A DNA stretch of 22,722 bases from Prochlorococcus sp. scB243_496M6 (GTDB lineage: Bacteria; Cyanobacteriota; Cyanobacteriia; PCC-6307; Cyanobiaceae), in contig JFMF01000039.1 in NCBI GenBank assembly GCA_000635535.1, positions 1 through 22,722 on the forward strand, in the 5' to 3' direction. Below the pieces are notes generated by a model. It saw nothing but the letters and a program-made list of their open reading frames with translations, was not told the DNA's origin and did no database searches. Positions 8,236-16,693 of this stretch are shown here, piece by piece. Position numbers and translations under genes: made by a program. The first letter of the stretch is position 1; the number at the start of each line of letters is the position of its first letter.

Positions 8236-8955
8236 TTACGCTTCTTTTTTTTCTATTATCCAATATTTTTTATCTTTAGGAATCAATCTCCAATTACGCC
8301 ATTCAAAAAGTGAATATTGTTTTATCTTTAAGTGGTTTTCATCACCTAATAAAGTGTCTAGTTCAGGTGAACTTAACAAGTACTTTTTTGCTGCAAATTT
8401 TTGAATTAATTCATTGCGGGAAAATAATTCCTGAATTTCTGCAGGTGCATTTTTTTCAAAAAAATCAACTGAGGATTCTACTTTTTTTAAGTTACTTTCA
8501 ATAGATATACCTTTGCTATAATTAGTTGCAATTTTATCAACCCTATCATTTTGTTTATCCCCGCTATGACCTTTAACATATTCCATTATTAGGCCATTAA
8601 TTCTTAATTGATCAATTTTTTGCCATAGATCAAGATTTTGAACTGGTTTTCCTGAACTTGTTTTCCATCCATTTTTCTTCCAATTAATAATCCATTTTGT
8701 ATAACCCTCTATGACATATTTACTATCAGTTCTTAGTTTAAAGTTCTCTTTTAATTTGTAGGTTTTTAATTTCTCAAGAGTTTTTATAGCCGCAGTGAGT
8801 TCCATTCTATTATTAGTAGTATTTTGCTCAGAACCACCTATTTCTAATTCGCTGTTATCTTCAAAAATTATTAAACCGCCCCAACCACCTGGACCTGGAT
8901 TACCACTGCAGGCTCCATCCGTTGCGGCTTCAATCGCAATACAATGACTATTCAT
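8236..8955 (-). CDS. rnhA: Ribonuclease HI with a C-terminal extension
   Basis: The first ~150 of 239 residues are a standard RNase HI, which cuts the RNA strand of RNA-DNA hybrids. The four acidic catalytic positions are visible: Asp13 ([13 protein letters not shown]), Glu52 (NNRMELTA), Asp77 (RTDSKYV) and Asp140 (NDRVDKIA), plus His130 in VKGHSG. The last ~85 residues (about 155-239) are extra relative to the usual ~150-160-residue enzyme. They form a helical segment and then a compact part with [12 protein letters not shown] and FEWRNWRL...YWII. I do not recognise its function. The ATG at 8955 is 8 bases after a strong stem-loop. The gene leads the rnhA-pyrD-aminotransferase unit, 47 bp after rplL. 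Confidence 0.95.
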   Translation of the reverse strand: MNSHCIAIEAATDGACSGNPGPGGWGGLIIFEDNSELEIGGSEQNTTNNRMELTAAIKTLEKLKTYKLKENFKLRTDSKYVIEGYTKWIINWKKNGWKTSSGKPVQNLDLWQKIDQLRINGLIMEYVKGHSGDKQNDRVDKIATNYSKGISIESNLKKVESSVDFFEKNAPAEIQELFSRNELIQKFAAKKYLLSSPELDTLLGDENHLKIKQYSLFEWRNWRLIPKDKKYWIIEKKEA

Positions 8956-8963
8956 AATTTTTG

Positions 8964-8988
8964 AAGCCGATATTAAGTTTATCGGCTT
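8964..8988 (-). other. Stem-loop just upstream of the rnhA start codon
   Basis: A perfect 9-bp stem with a 7-base loop: 8964-8972 pairs with 8980-8988. On the mRNA strand it is preceded by a U run and followed by CAAAAATTATG, the reverse of an intrinsic terminator layout. The flanking U and A runs could extend the pairing across one mismatch. It is therefore not a good terminator in either direction. It may be an RNA processing, stability or translation-initiation structure between rplL and rnhA. Confidence 0.6.
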
Positions 8989-9002
8989 GAAAAAATGTAC
9001 TC

Positions 9003-9398
9003 TTATTTAAGTGTAACTTTACCGCCAGCTTCTTCAATCTCTTTCTTTAAAGATTCAGCATCTGCTTTGGCAATTCCTTCTTTTACTGTTTTTGGTGCAG
9101 ATTCAACAAGTGCTTTTGCATCGCCAAGACCTAGACCAGTTGCATTTCTTACAACCTTAAGTACCTTGATTTTTGCAGCTGCATCAAAGCTTTCGAGAAC
9201 TACATCAAATTCAGTTTTTTCTTCAGCAGCGCCACCATCTGCGTCACCGCCAGCTGCTCCTGGAGCTGCCATTACTACACCTGCTGAAGCTGCAGCAGAT
9301 ACACCAAAAGCCTCTTCAATTTGCTTTACAAGCTCAGATGCTTCTAAAAGTGATAAAGATTTTAATGATTCAAGAATTTCTTCAGTTTTTGCGGACAT
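9003..9398 (-). CDS. rplL: 50S ribosomal protein L7/L12
   Basis: A 131-residue L7/L12 stalk protein, present as dimers bound to L10 and needed for elongation-factor GTPase activation. The N-terminal dimerisation helices (1-35) are followed by an Ala/Gly-rich flexible hinge (about 35-58) and the globular C-terminal domain with [18 protein letters not shown] and [12 protein letters not shown]. It ends in GGKVTLK, typical of the family. Length is slightly above the common 120-128 owing to the hinge. It follows rplJ by 28 bases. The long opposite-strand frame over this gene comes from the Ala/Gly-rich hinge and is not a gene. Confidence 0.98.
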
Positions 9399-9426
9399 TT
9401 TCTTAAAAGTTAATTAGGGTTTTGAT

Positions 9427-9954
9427 TTAAGATTCTGATTTTTCAGAATATTGTTTAAGTGATCTAGCAAGTCCAGAAGGCACTTCATTGATAGAGATCG
9501 CAATTTTTGTTGCTACGCCATTTAGAGCGCCAGCAATTTTTGCCATCAATACTTCTTTAGATGGAAGACTTGCAATTTCTTTTATTTCAGAATCGCTAAG
9601 AAGTCTGCCTTCAAATAAAGCTCCTTTGGTCTCGGATTTTTTGGTGTCTTTTTGAAAAGATTGGATTGCTTTAACAGCACCACCAACATCTTCTTTAATT
9701 AAGACAAAAGCATTTGTTCCGGTCAGTAAAGATTCAAGATCGTTCCAGTTACTATCCCCATCAATAGCTTTGCGCATTAATGAATTTTTAGTAACTTTAC
9801 AGATGCCGTTAGTTGTTTGCAATCTAGATCGCAAATCTGACATCTCTTTGATAGTTAAACCTTTATAGTCAAGAACTACAGCCATTTCCGAGTCGTCTAA
9901 AAGAGATTTAATCTCAGTAACGATTTTTTGCTTATTCTCTAGTGTTCGGCCCAT
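9427..9954 (-). CDS. rplJ: 50S ribosomal protein L10
   Basis: A 175-residue L10, the base of the L7/L12 stalk, which binds 23S rRNA in the GTPase centre. The N-terminal RNA-binding domain shows the typical start [18 protein letters not shown] and [10 protein letters not shown]. The C-terminal helix that carries the L12 dimers follows. It is preceded by a 189-base leader with its own -10 box and stem-loops, where L10 (or the L10-L12 complex) is expected to bind and repress its own translation. That regulation is known for the family; here it is inferred from position and structure. Confidence 0.98.
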   Translation of the reverse strand: MGRTLENKQKIVTEIKSLLDDSEMAVVLDYKGLTIKEMSDLRSRLQTTNGICKVTKNSLMRKAIDGDSNWNDLESLLTGTNAFVLIKEDVGGAVKAIQSFQKDTKKSETKGALFEGRLLSDSEIKEIASLPSKEVLMAKIAGALNGVATKIAISINEVPSGLARSLKQYSEKSES

Positions 9955-10143
9955 TGATGTTTTTTGGATCGTAATTTAGGGAGAGCAGGAAATGCGGCAA
10001 AGTCCTTTTAAAGAGGCCGCTTTTATTAGATCCAAAAAGAAATAATTTAAGACGAGTCCTCGGTAGGATTTAAAAATTTAGAATAACTAAATTAACCTAC
10101 TTTCTTTGGCCGTATTATTGCTTTTAAATTATACTACAAAGCG
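9955..10143 (-). promoter_or_regulatory. Probable L10 (rplJ) leader with autoregulatory structure
   Basis: This 189-base gap is unusually long for this gene string. It contains a stem GCGGC/GCCGC (9994-9998 with 10016-10020) enclosing a 17-base internal segment, and a smaller hairpin TCCT-ACCG-AGGA around 10057-10068. In the RNA, AGGACT occurs twice, once in each element. Position and size fit the L10 leader found before rplJ in many bacteria. I cannot confirm the covariance model by eye. Confidence 0.65.
10128..10133 (-). promoter_or_regulatory. Possible -10 element for rplJ-rplL
   Basis: A perfect TATAAT on the minus strand, just after the rplA stop codon. It would start an RNA near 10121 that carries the whole leader and then rplJ-rplL. 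The -35 region falls inside the end of rplA and matches poorly. It suggests rplJL can be transcribed apart from rplK-rplA, as in many bacteria. Confidence 0.55.
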
Positions 10144-10851
10144 TTAACTTTCAGGTAGGTAATCTTGTACAGCATTTATATCTACTTGAACTGAAGGTCC
10201 CATTGTTGAAGTTACATAAAAAGTTTTCCAATACTTTCCCTTAGCTCCACTTGGTTTATTTTTATCAATTGATTCTTGTAAGGTTTTTAAGTTGTCAAAT
10301 AGAGCCTCTTTCGTGAAACTTGCTTTTCCAAAGCGGACATGAACGATTCCAGCCTTATCTGCTCTAAATTCGAGCTTACCAGCTTTGAATTCTTTTATTG
10401 CATTAGCAATGTCATTAGTTACTGTTCCAGCTTTAGGATTAGGCATTAAACCTCTAGGTCCTAAAACTCTTCCTAATTTTGCAACCTTTGGCATCATATC
10501 TGGAGTTGCAATAAGTAGATCAAACTCCATATTTCCTTTGTTGATGCTTTCTACAAGATCTTCTTCACCAAATAAATCTGCACCAGCAGCCTTAGCTTTC
10601 GATACATTTTCACCGCTTGTAATTACGGCAATTTTGATACTTTGGCCAGTACCATGTGGTAATGCGACAGTGGTCCTTAATTGTTGATCAGTATATTTTG
10701 GATCAATACCTAGACGTATATGTGCTTCAATAGTTTCATCAAATTTTGCATTAGCATTTTCCTTGATAATACTAAGAGCTTCAAGTGGTGCGTAAATGCG
10801 ATCATCTATCTTTGTTGATAGAGCCGCCATTCTTTTAGATAGTTTTTTCAT
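10144..10851 (-). CDS. rplA: 50S ribosomal protein L1
   Basis: A full-length 235-residue L1, which binds the mobile 23S rRNA stalk at the E site and in many bacteria represses its own operon. Typical features are the [15 protein letters not shown] segment, the TVALPHGTG loop and [19 protein letters not shown], the L1 signature (about residues 125-143), followed by TKEALFDN and PSVQVDI near the end. The ATG at 10851 fits. It follows rplK after 66 bases, which contain a short hairpin that might be an L1 target. Confidence 0.98.
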   Translation of the reverse strand: MKKLSKRMAALSTKIDDRIYAPLEALSIIKENANAKFDETIEAHIRLGIDPKYTDQQLRTTVALPHGTGQSIKIAVITSGENVSKAKAAGADLFGEEDLVESINKGNMEFDLLIATPDMMPKVAKLGRVLGPRGLMPNPKAGTVTNDIANAIKEFKAGKLEFRADKAGIVHVRFGKASFTKEALFDNLKTLQESIDKNKPSGAKGKYWKTFYVTSTMGPSVQVDINAVQDYLPES

Positions 10852-10860
10852 AATAATATT

Positions 10861-10890
10861 GGGTGCAAACGGTTATTAACTAACCTCCCC
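10861..10890 (-). promoter_or_regulatory. Short hairpin between rplK and rplA
   Basis: In the RNA, GGTTA (10881-10885) pairs with TAACC (10871-10875) around a 5-base loop. Flanking GGGG (10887-10890) and CCC (10861-10863) could close an outer stem across an asymmetric internal loop. Ribosomal protein L1 binds such asymmetric-loop stems in its own mRNA in other organisms. The assignment here is only a suggestion. The GGGGAGG run is not near enough to the ATG to act as a Shine-Dalgarno sequence. Confidence 0.35.
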
Positions 10891-10917
10891 TAAATAGTGA
10901 GAAATTGTGTATTGAAC

Positions 10918-11343
10918 TTAATCAGTGATAGAGACGCCCATATTACGAGCAGTACCCTCAATTACTTTCATTGCTGATTCAACACTAGAACAGTTTAGAT
11001 CAGGAAGCTTAGTTTTGGCTATTTCTTCTAATTGAGCTTTACTTATATTCCCAACAGAGCCTTTTGCGGATTCACCTGAACCTTTCTCTATACCAGCTGC
11101 TTTTGTTATTAAGACGGAAGCAGGAGGTGTTTTTGTGATAAAAGTAAAGCTTCTATCTTCAAAAACAGAAATCTCGACTGGAATTACAAAACCTGCTTTA
11201 TCTTGTGTCCTTGCGTTGTATTCTTTGCAAAATGACATGATATTGACACCATGTTGTCCTAAAGCTGGCCCTACAGGAGGAGCAGGATTTGCTTTGCCTG
11301 CTTGTAGAGCAAGCTTGATAACTGCAACAATTTTTTTTGCCAT
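10918..11343 (-). CDS. rplK: 50S ribosomal protein L11
   Basis: A 141-residue L11, which binds the GTPase-associated region of 23S rRNA. The N-terminal domain has the Pro-rich stretch [17 protein letters not shown] (19-35), and the C-terminal domain ends in [12 protein letters not shown], both standard. Length and ATG at 11343 are as expected. It lies 67 bases after nusG and starts the ribosomal-protein part of the string. No clear promoter or Shine-Dalgarno sequence precedes it, so it is probably co-transcribed with secE-nusG. Confidence 0.98.
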   Translation of the reverse strand: MAKKIVAVIKLALQAGKANPAPPVGPALGQHGVNIMSFCKEYNARTQDKAGFVIPVEISVFEDRSFTFITKTPPASVLITKAAGIEKGSGESAKGSVGNISKAQLEEIAKTKLPDLNCSSVESAMKVIEGTARNMGVSITD

Positions 11344-11410
11344 TAGATTAGATAATTTAAGCTGGAGTAGAAAATCATAATTTTACTCGATAAACAAGAA
11401 CAATTAGAAA

Positions 11411-12022
11411 TTAATTTTGTTTATTGATTTGGGAGAATTCTAATTCTACAGGAGTCTCGCGCCCAAATATTGAAAGTAATGCTTTTAATTTATTTCTTTC
11501 TCCGGAAACTTCTATAACTTCACCCTGGAAATCCTTGAATGGACCGCTAGTTACAATAATTCTATCTTTTTCTTCAATATCTAACTTGATTACAGCTTTT
11601 TTCTCTGATGCTCGCTTAAAGATTCTATTAACTTCTTGTCTTGATAATGGTCGAGGTTTGATATGACCTCGGGATCTTCCGCTGCCTCTACCGTCTTCAG
11701 CACCGACAAAGTTAATTACATTTGGAGTACTTTTAACAGCCATCATTGTATCTTCATCCAAAATCATTCTTACGAGGACATAACCTGGGAAAACTTTTTC
11801 TTCAGTAGTTTGTCTGCTTCCATCTTTTTTTAATTTAATTCCTGGAGTTTGGGGAATTTCAATTTCAATGATTCTATTATTAACACCTAAAGTTACTGAT
11901 CTCTGCTCAAGAGTCGCTTTTACTTTTTTTTCACAGCTTGATGCTACTTGAACTGCATACCATCTTGCGATGCTTGTATTTGCTTTTGAAGAAGCAAGGT
12001 TTGAAGTTAATTCATTACTCAT
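11411..12022 (-). CDS. nusG: Transcription termination/antitermination factor NusG
   Basis: A 203-residue NusG. The NGN domain (about 19-128) contains the start ARWYAVQVASSCEKKV and the VFPGYVLVRM motif (77-86) that contacts RNA polymerase. The KOW domain (about 150-200) has VTSGPFKDFQGEV and a typical SIFGRETPVELEF end. It modulates pausing and links transcription to translation. The first ~18 residues are an extra polar tail compared with shorter homologues. It sits between secE (51-base gap) and rplK, the classic arrangement. Confidence 0.97.
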   Translation of the reverse strand: MSNELTSNLASSKANTSIARWYAVQVASSCEKKVKATLEQRSVTLGVNNRIIEIEIPQTPGIKLKKDGSRQTTEEKVFPGYVLVRMILDEDTMMAVKSTPNVINFVGAEDGRGSGRSRGHIKPRPLSRQEVNRIFKRASEKKAVIKLDIEEKDRIIVTSGPFKDFQGEVIEVSGERNKLKALLSIFGRETPVELEFSQINKQN

Positions 12023-12073
12023 TTTTCTGGAAGCTTAATTAAGATTTTTATTAATGGATGTTCGGGAGATAAT

Positions 12074-12316
12074 TCAACCAAAAATTTGCGAGGCTGCCCA
12101 CCCATAGAATCTGCTAACAGAAGCAATAGCTGCAGCAGAAAAAGATACCATAATTATAACTGCTACTGATTCGCTAAAAAGTTGTTGTTTGTTAGGCCAC
12201 ACGACAAGTTTAAGCTCATCGTAGGTAGATCTAAAAAAATTATTCTTTTTTTTAGGCTCTTCAACTTCAGGAGAATCCTTTTTAAGAGGTTCTTTATTAG
12301 TAGTAGGACTTGTCAC
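12074..12316 (-). CDS. secE: Preprotein translocase subunit SecE
   Basis: An 80-residue SecE of the short, single-membrane-segment type. A charged N-terminal tail (1-28) leads to the conserved amphipathic part FRSTYDELKLVVWPNKQQL (28-46) and one membrane segment (about 47-68). It clamps SecY in the translocon at plasma and thylakoid membranes. The start is GTG at 12316; no ATG fits and the next upstream sequence is AT-rich spacer. It is the first gene of the secE-nusG-rpl string. In many bacteria a tRNA-Trp precedes secE, but none is present in the 61-base gap to clpB2. Confidence 0.93.
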   Translation of the reverse strand: MTSPTTNKEPLKKDSPEVEEPKKKNNFFRSTYDELKLVVWPNKQQLFSESVAVIIMVSFSAAAIASVSRFYGWAASQIFG

Positions 12317-12377
12317 AAAATTTTTTTGAAATTAAGCTTTATGCTTTAGTTTTTATTTTAGCTTATTGATTTACTCC

Positions 12378-15134
12378 TCAGCTAGGTTTGAAAACGATCT
12401 CATCTTTTTTAGCAGGGTTAAGTTTAATTGTTATATTTTTTTTATTTTTGAAGTTATCCTCTAAAAGTTTTGCAGCCAAGGGATTTTCTATTTGTCTTCT
12501 GAGTTCCCTGCTCAGTGGCCTAGCACCATATTCAGGTTCGTAAGAATCGTTTGCAATTTTGATGATAACTTTTTTGTCTATAACGATATTTATATTCTGC
12601 TCAAGTAACAGGTTCTTTAAATCTTCTGTTTGTAGAATGATTATTTTTTGAAGTTCATCAATAGATAATGGATCAAACTTTACCACTTCGTCAATTCTAT
12701 TTAAGAATTCAGGTCTAAAAATTGCAGACAATGCGTTACTAATTGAATCATCTAGAGTTTGTTGATCTTTTTCTAATTTTCCCTCACTTTTAGAAATCTT
12801 TTGTGAATACTCCAATATAGCTTTACCAGCTAGGTTACTTGTCATAATGATTACGGTATTTTTGAAATCTACGGTTCTTCCTTGAGAGTCCGTTAATCTT
12901 CCTTCATCTAAGACTTGTAAAAGGATATTAAATACTTCTGCATGTGCTTTTTCTATTTCATCAAGAAGTATTACTGAATAGGGTTTACGTCTTACAGCTT
13001 CAGTTAATTGACCTCCCTCTTCATAACCAACATAACCTGGAGGAGCTCCTAAAAGTCTTGCAACGGCATTTTTCTCCATATATTCACTCATATCTAATCT
13101 TAAAAGTGCATCTTCTTCATCAAATAACGCTGTTGCAAGAGATTTTGCTAATTCTGTTTTACCAACACCAGTAGGACCCATAAATAAAAAAGATCCAATA
13201 GGTCTTTTAGGACTTTTCATTCCAACTCGAGCTCTTCTAATTGCAGCAGAAACAGCTTCTATAGCTTTTTCTTGTCCAATAACTTTTTCACTTAGTTCGT
13301 TTTCTAGATTGACTAATTTCTTACGTTCATTTGAAACTACTTTAGAAATTGGAATACCTGTGATCTTTGAGATAACATCTGCAATATCATCAGCTTCAAC
13401 TTGATATTTAAAAGGGAAATTTCTATTTTTTCTTATTTTATTAAAGTTCTCTTCAACTTTTTGTATTTCAAATTTTATTTCAGTTAACTCTTCTTCAAGC
13501 TTTTCTAAATAATCTAGATCATTTTCAATTTCGCGATTTGATTTATCTTTAATTTGTTTGGTTAGTTTATCTTCTTCTTTCATCAAAATAGATAATTGCT
13601 CCATTTCTTCTTGTAAATCGTTCCAATTGTCCAAAAGGGCTTTCAATTGTACCTCTGATTGTTGTTTCATATTCAATAATTTTTCTTGAGCTTCGATACT
13701 TTCTCCTTGCAAATTATTCAGTTTTTCATCAATAGTATGAAGTTTGTTCTCTTGTTGGAGAATAATTTGAGGTTTATTATTAGACTCGATTTTTAATTGT
13801 GCAGCTGCTTCATCAATTAAATCTATTGCTTTATCAGGAAGACATTTATCGCTGATATATCTGTCAGCTAATTTTGCAGAAAAGTTTACAGCCTCTTCAG
13901 AAATTTTTATCCCATGGTGTGATTCATATTTCTTTTTTATACCTTGCAGTATTTTTGCGCTTAATTCTACTGAAGGTTCATTAACAGCTATCTTTTGAAA
14001 GCAATTATTCAATGCCTGATCTTTTTCAATAGTTTCACGAAATTTCTCAGGTGTTGTTGTACCGATACATCTAAGTTCTCCTTCAGCGAGTAAAGGTTTT
14101 AAGATATTACTGATGTCGGTAGAAGATCTGTCAGAACTTAATATTGAGTGAATTTCATCAATAAATAGAATTATTCCTTGGCTTGGATTGTTTAGTTCCT
14201 GCATTATTAAGCTTAGTCGTTCTTCTAATTGACCTCTAAATTTTGTACCAGAAACTAAAGCACCTAAGTCAAGTGAAATAATTTTTAAGTCTTTTAAAGA
14301 ATCAGGAACTTTTTCGTCTACAATTAGCTGCGCAAGTAATTTTGCAATTGAAGTTTTACCAACTCCAGGATTGCCGATAAGTATAGGATTATTTTTGTTT
14401 CTTCTGCATAGTACCCTCATTAAATTATTGATCTCATTTTCTCTTCCTAAAACGGGATCCAGTAAACCTTTTTTAGCTGATTCTGTTAAATCTTTTCCAT
14501 AAATTGAAAGGGCATTCTCATCTTTCCCAACTTGTTTTTTGGTTTCAATTTGAAGTTCACTTTTGGGTAATGGAACAATACCTTTTTTAAATTTTTCTTC
14601 TTTGACTAAAGTCTCATTGTTTGATTCAAAGTTGGATTGATTGTTTATCTCAATTACGTTCTTGTAATTCAAAGAATCTTTTGATTTGTTTATAGTTGGG
14701 AAAAACTTTAATTCTTCCTCTAATTTTTCAATTGAAAGGTTGCCTTCTTCAAAAACATAATTTCCAATTCTCAAATCCCTTCCAAGAGCAATTAGTAAAT
14801 GAGGGATTTCTATGAATTTAGATCCCCATTGGATTTTAATCTGATTCGCATTATCTAACAAAATTTCTAAATCTTCTCCGATGGTAAAAAGATCTGAATC
14901 ATTTGTTGGTGTCTCTTCTAAAAAATCTTCAGTTATATCTAAAACTGTATCTTGGTCGATTGATAATTTTTCGATAAAAGCAAAGAATTCACTTGATGAG
15001 AACAATGTATAAATTATGTGTTCAATATTAAATTCGCTATGATCCCATTTTTTTGCTGTTTCCTCTCCTAGTAAAAGAAGATTCCAACTGATATCGCTAA
15101 AAAGTTCAGGACTGGATGTAAGTGTTTCTCTCAT
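12378..15134 (-). CDS. clpB: ClpB-type AAA+ protein (ClpB2 class) with altered first ATPase domain
   Basis: A 918-residue Hsp100 protein with the full ClpB layout: a diverged N-domain (1-~145), a linker, NBD1 with Walker A GNPGVGKT (254-261) and Walker B ILFIDE (Asp326, Glu327), a long coiled-coil middle domain (~450-575), NBD2 with Walker A GPTGVGKT (653-660), Walker B ILLDE (Asp725, Glu726), pore loop GYVGYEEGG (700-708), arginine finger region FLNRID (Arg813) and a C-terminal domain. In NBD1 the two arginines expected before FQK (ALERRFQK in typical ClpB) are replaced, giving ALNNCFQK (Asn376, Asn377, Cys378), and the pore tyrosine is Phe299. This resembles the second, constitutive ClpB of cyanobacteria. 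It is probably a disaggregase-related chaperone with reduced or specialised NBD1 function. No CIRCE heat-shock operator is seen upstream. Confidence 0.93.
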   Translation of the reverse strand: MRETLTSSPELFSDISWNLLLLGEETAKKWDHSEFNIEHIIYTLFSSSEFFAFIEKLSIDQDTVLDITEDFLEETPTNDSDLFTIGEDLEILLDNANQIKIQWGSKFIEIPHLLIALGRDLRIGNYVFEEGNLSIEKLEEELKFFPTINKSKDSLNYKNVIEINNQSNFESNNETLVKEEKFKKGIVPLPKSELQIETKKQVGKDENALSIYGKDLTESAKKGLLDPVLGRENEINNLMRVLCRRNKNNPILIGNPGVGKTSIAKLLAQLIVDEKVPDSLKDLKIISLDLGALVSGTKFRGQLEERLSLIMQELNNPSQGIILFIDEIHSILSSDRSSTDISNILKPLLAEGELRCIGTTTPEKFRETIEKDQALNNCFQKIAVNEPSVELSAKILQGIKKKYESHHGIKISEEAVNFSAKLADRYISDKCLPDKAIDLIDEAAAQLKIESNNKPQIILQQENKLHTIDEKLNNLQGESIEAQEKLLNMKQQSEVQLKALLDNWNDLQEEMEQLSILMKEEDKLTKQIKDKSNREIENDLDYLEKLEEELTEIKFEIQKVEENFNKIRKNRNFPFKYQVEADDIADVISKITGIPISKVVSNERKKLVNLENELSEKVIGQEKAIEAVSAAIRRARVGMKSPKRPIGSFLFMGPTGVGKTELAKSLATALFDEEDALLRLDMSEYMEKNAVARLLGAPPGYVGYEEGGQLTEAVRRKPYSVILLDEIEKAHAEVFNILLQVLDEGRLTDSQGRTVDFKNTVIIMTSNLAGKAILEYSQKISKSEGKLEKDQQTLDDSISNALSAIFRPEFLNRIDEVVKFDPLSIDELQKIIILQTEDLKNLLLEQNINIVIDKKVIIKIANDSYEPEYGARPLSRELRRQIENPLAAKLLEDNFKNKKNITIKLNPAKKDEIVFKPS

Positions 15135-15171
15135 AAACTATAAAAACTATAGTTGATAATTAATTATTATT

Positions 15172-15324
15172 CTAAATAGGAACTGCATTAATAATCATCC
15201 AACCATTTTCAAATTGTAAGATGAATTTGAAAAAAATGTTTTGGATTGGGGTTTCGGAGACTTTGGAATTAATAAAAGCGTTAACTAATTTCAAAGTTGT
15301 TCTTAAATTAAAAATTATAATTGG
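15172..15324 (-). pseudogene. Possible remnant coding stretch upstream of clpB2 (50 codons, no proper start)
   Basis: This minus-strand stretch is open for 50 codons to a TAG and its translation looks protein-like at the end (FILQFENGWMIINAVPI), resembling the last two strands of a small alpha/beta domain. There is no ATG or GTG; the only candidate is TTG at 15294, which would give 40 residues. It could be the tail of a decayed gene, a tiny gene starting at TTG after the TATAAT at 15314-15319, or chance. The opposite strand also has an ATG-led 34-codon frame (15221-15325), so at most one is real. Confidence 0.25.
15314..15321. promoter_or_regulatory. Bidirectional TATAAT candidate between clpB2 and eno
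   Basis: The palindrome ATTATAAT gives TATAAT on both strands (minus 15314-15319, plus 15316-15321). On plus it would start an RNA near 15328, with a leader of about 70 bases to eno. On minus it would give clpB2 a leader of about 170 bases. Neither has a clear -35 box. The 262-base gap also holds a 10-base palindrome CTATTAATAG (15363-15372) before eno. Confidence 0.4.
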
Positions 15325-15393
15325 TTAACATATATATTTCAGATATTAGCCAAATAGTTCAGCTATTAATAGGATTTAAATAGTAATAATTAA

Positions 15394-16689
<1,296 letters not shown>

Positions 16690-16693
16690 TTTT

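Noticed and set aside
8995..9417. 140-codon plus-strand frame opposite rplL
   Set aside because: It is the antisense shadow of the Ala/Gly-rich L7/L12 hinge; translation is Ser/Ala/Pro-rich low complexity and rplL is certain.
12317..12377. tRNA-Trp in front of secE, as in many bacteria
   Set aside because: The gap is only 61 bases and has no cloverleaf or CCA-like end.
15221..15325. 34-codon ATG-led plus-strand frame before eno
   Set aside because: No ribosome binding site, Lys/Ile/Leu-rich as expected of AT-rich DNA, and the opposite strand reads better as protein.
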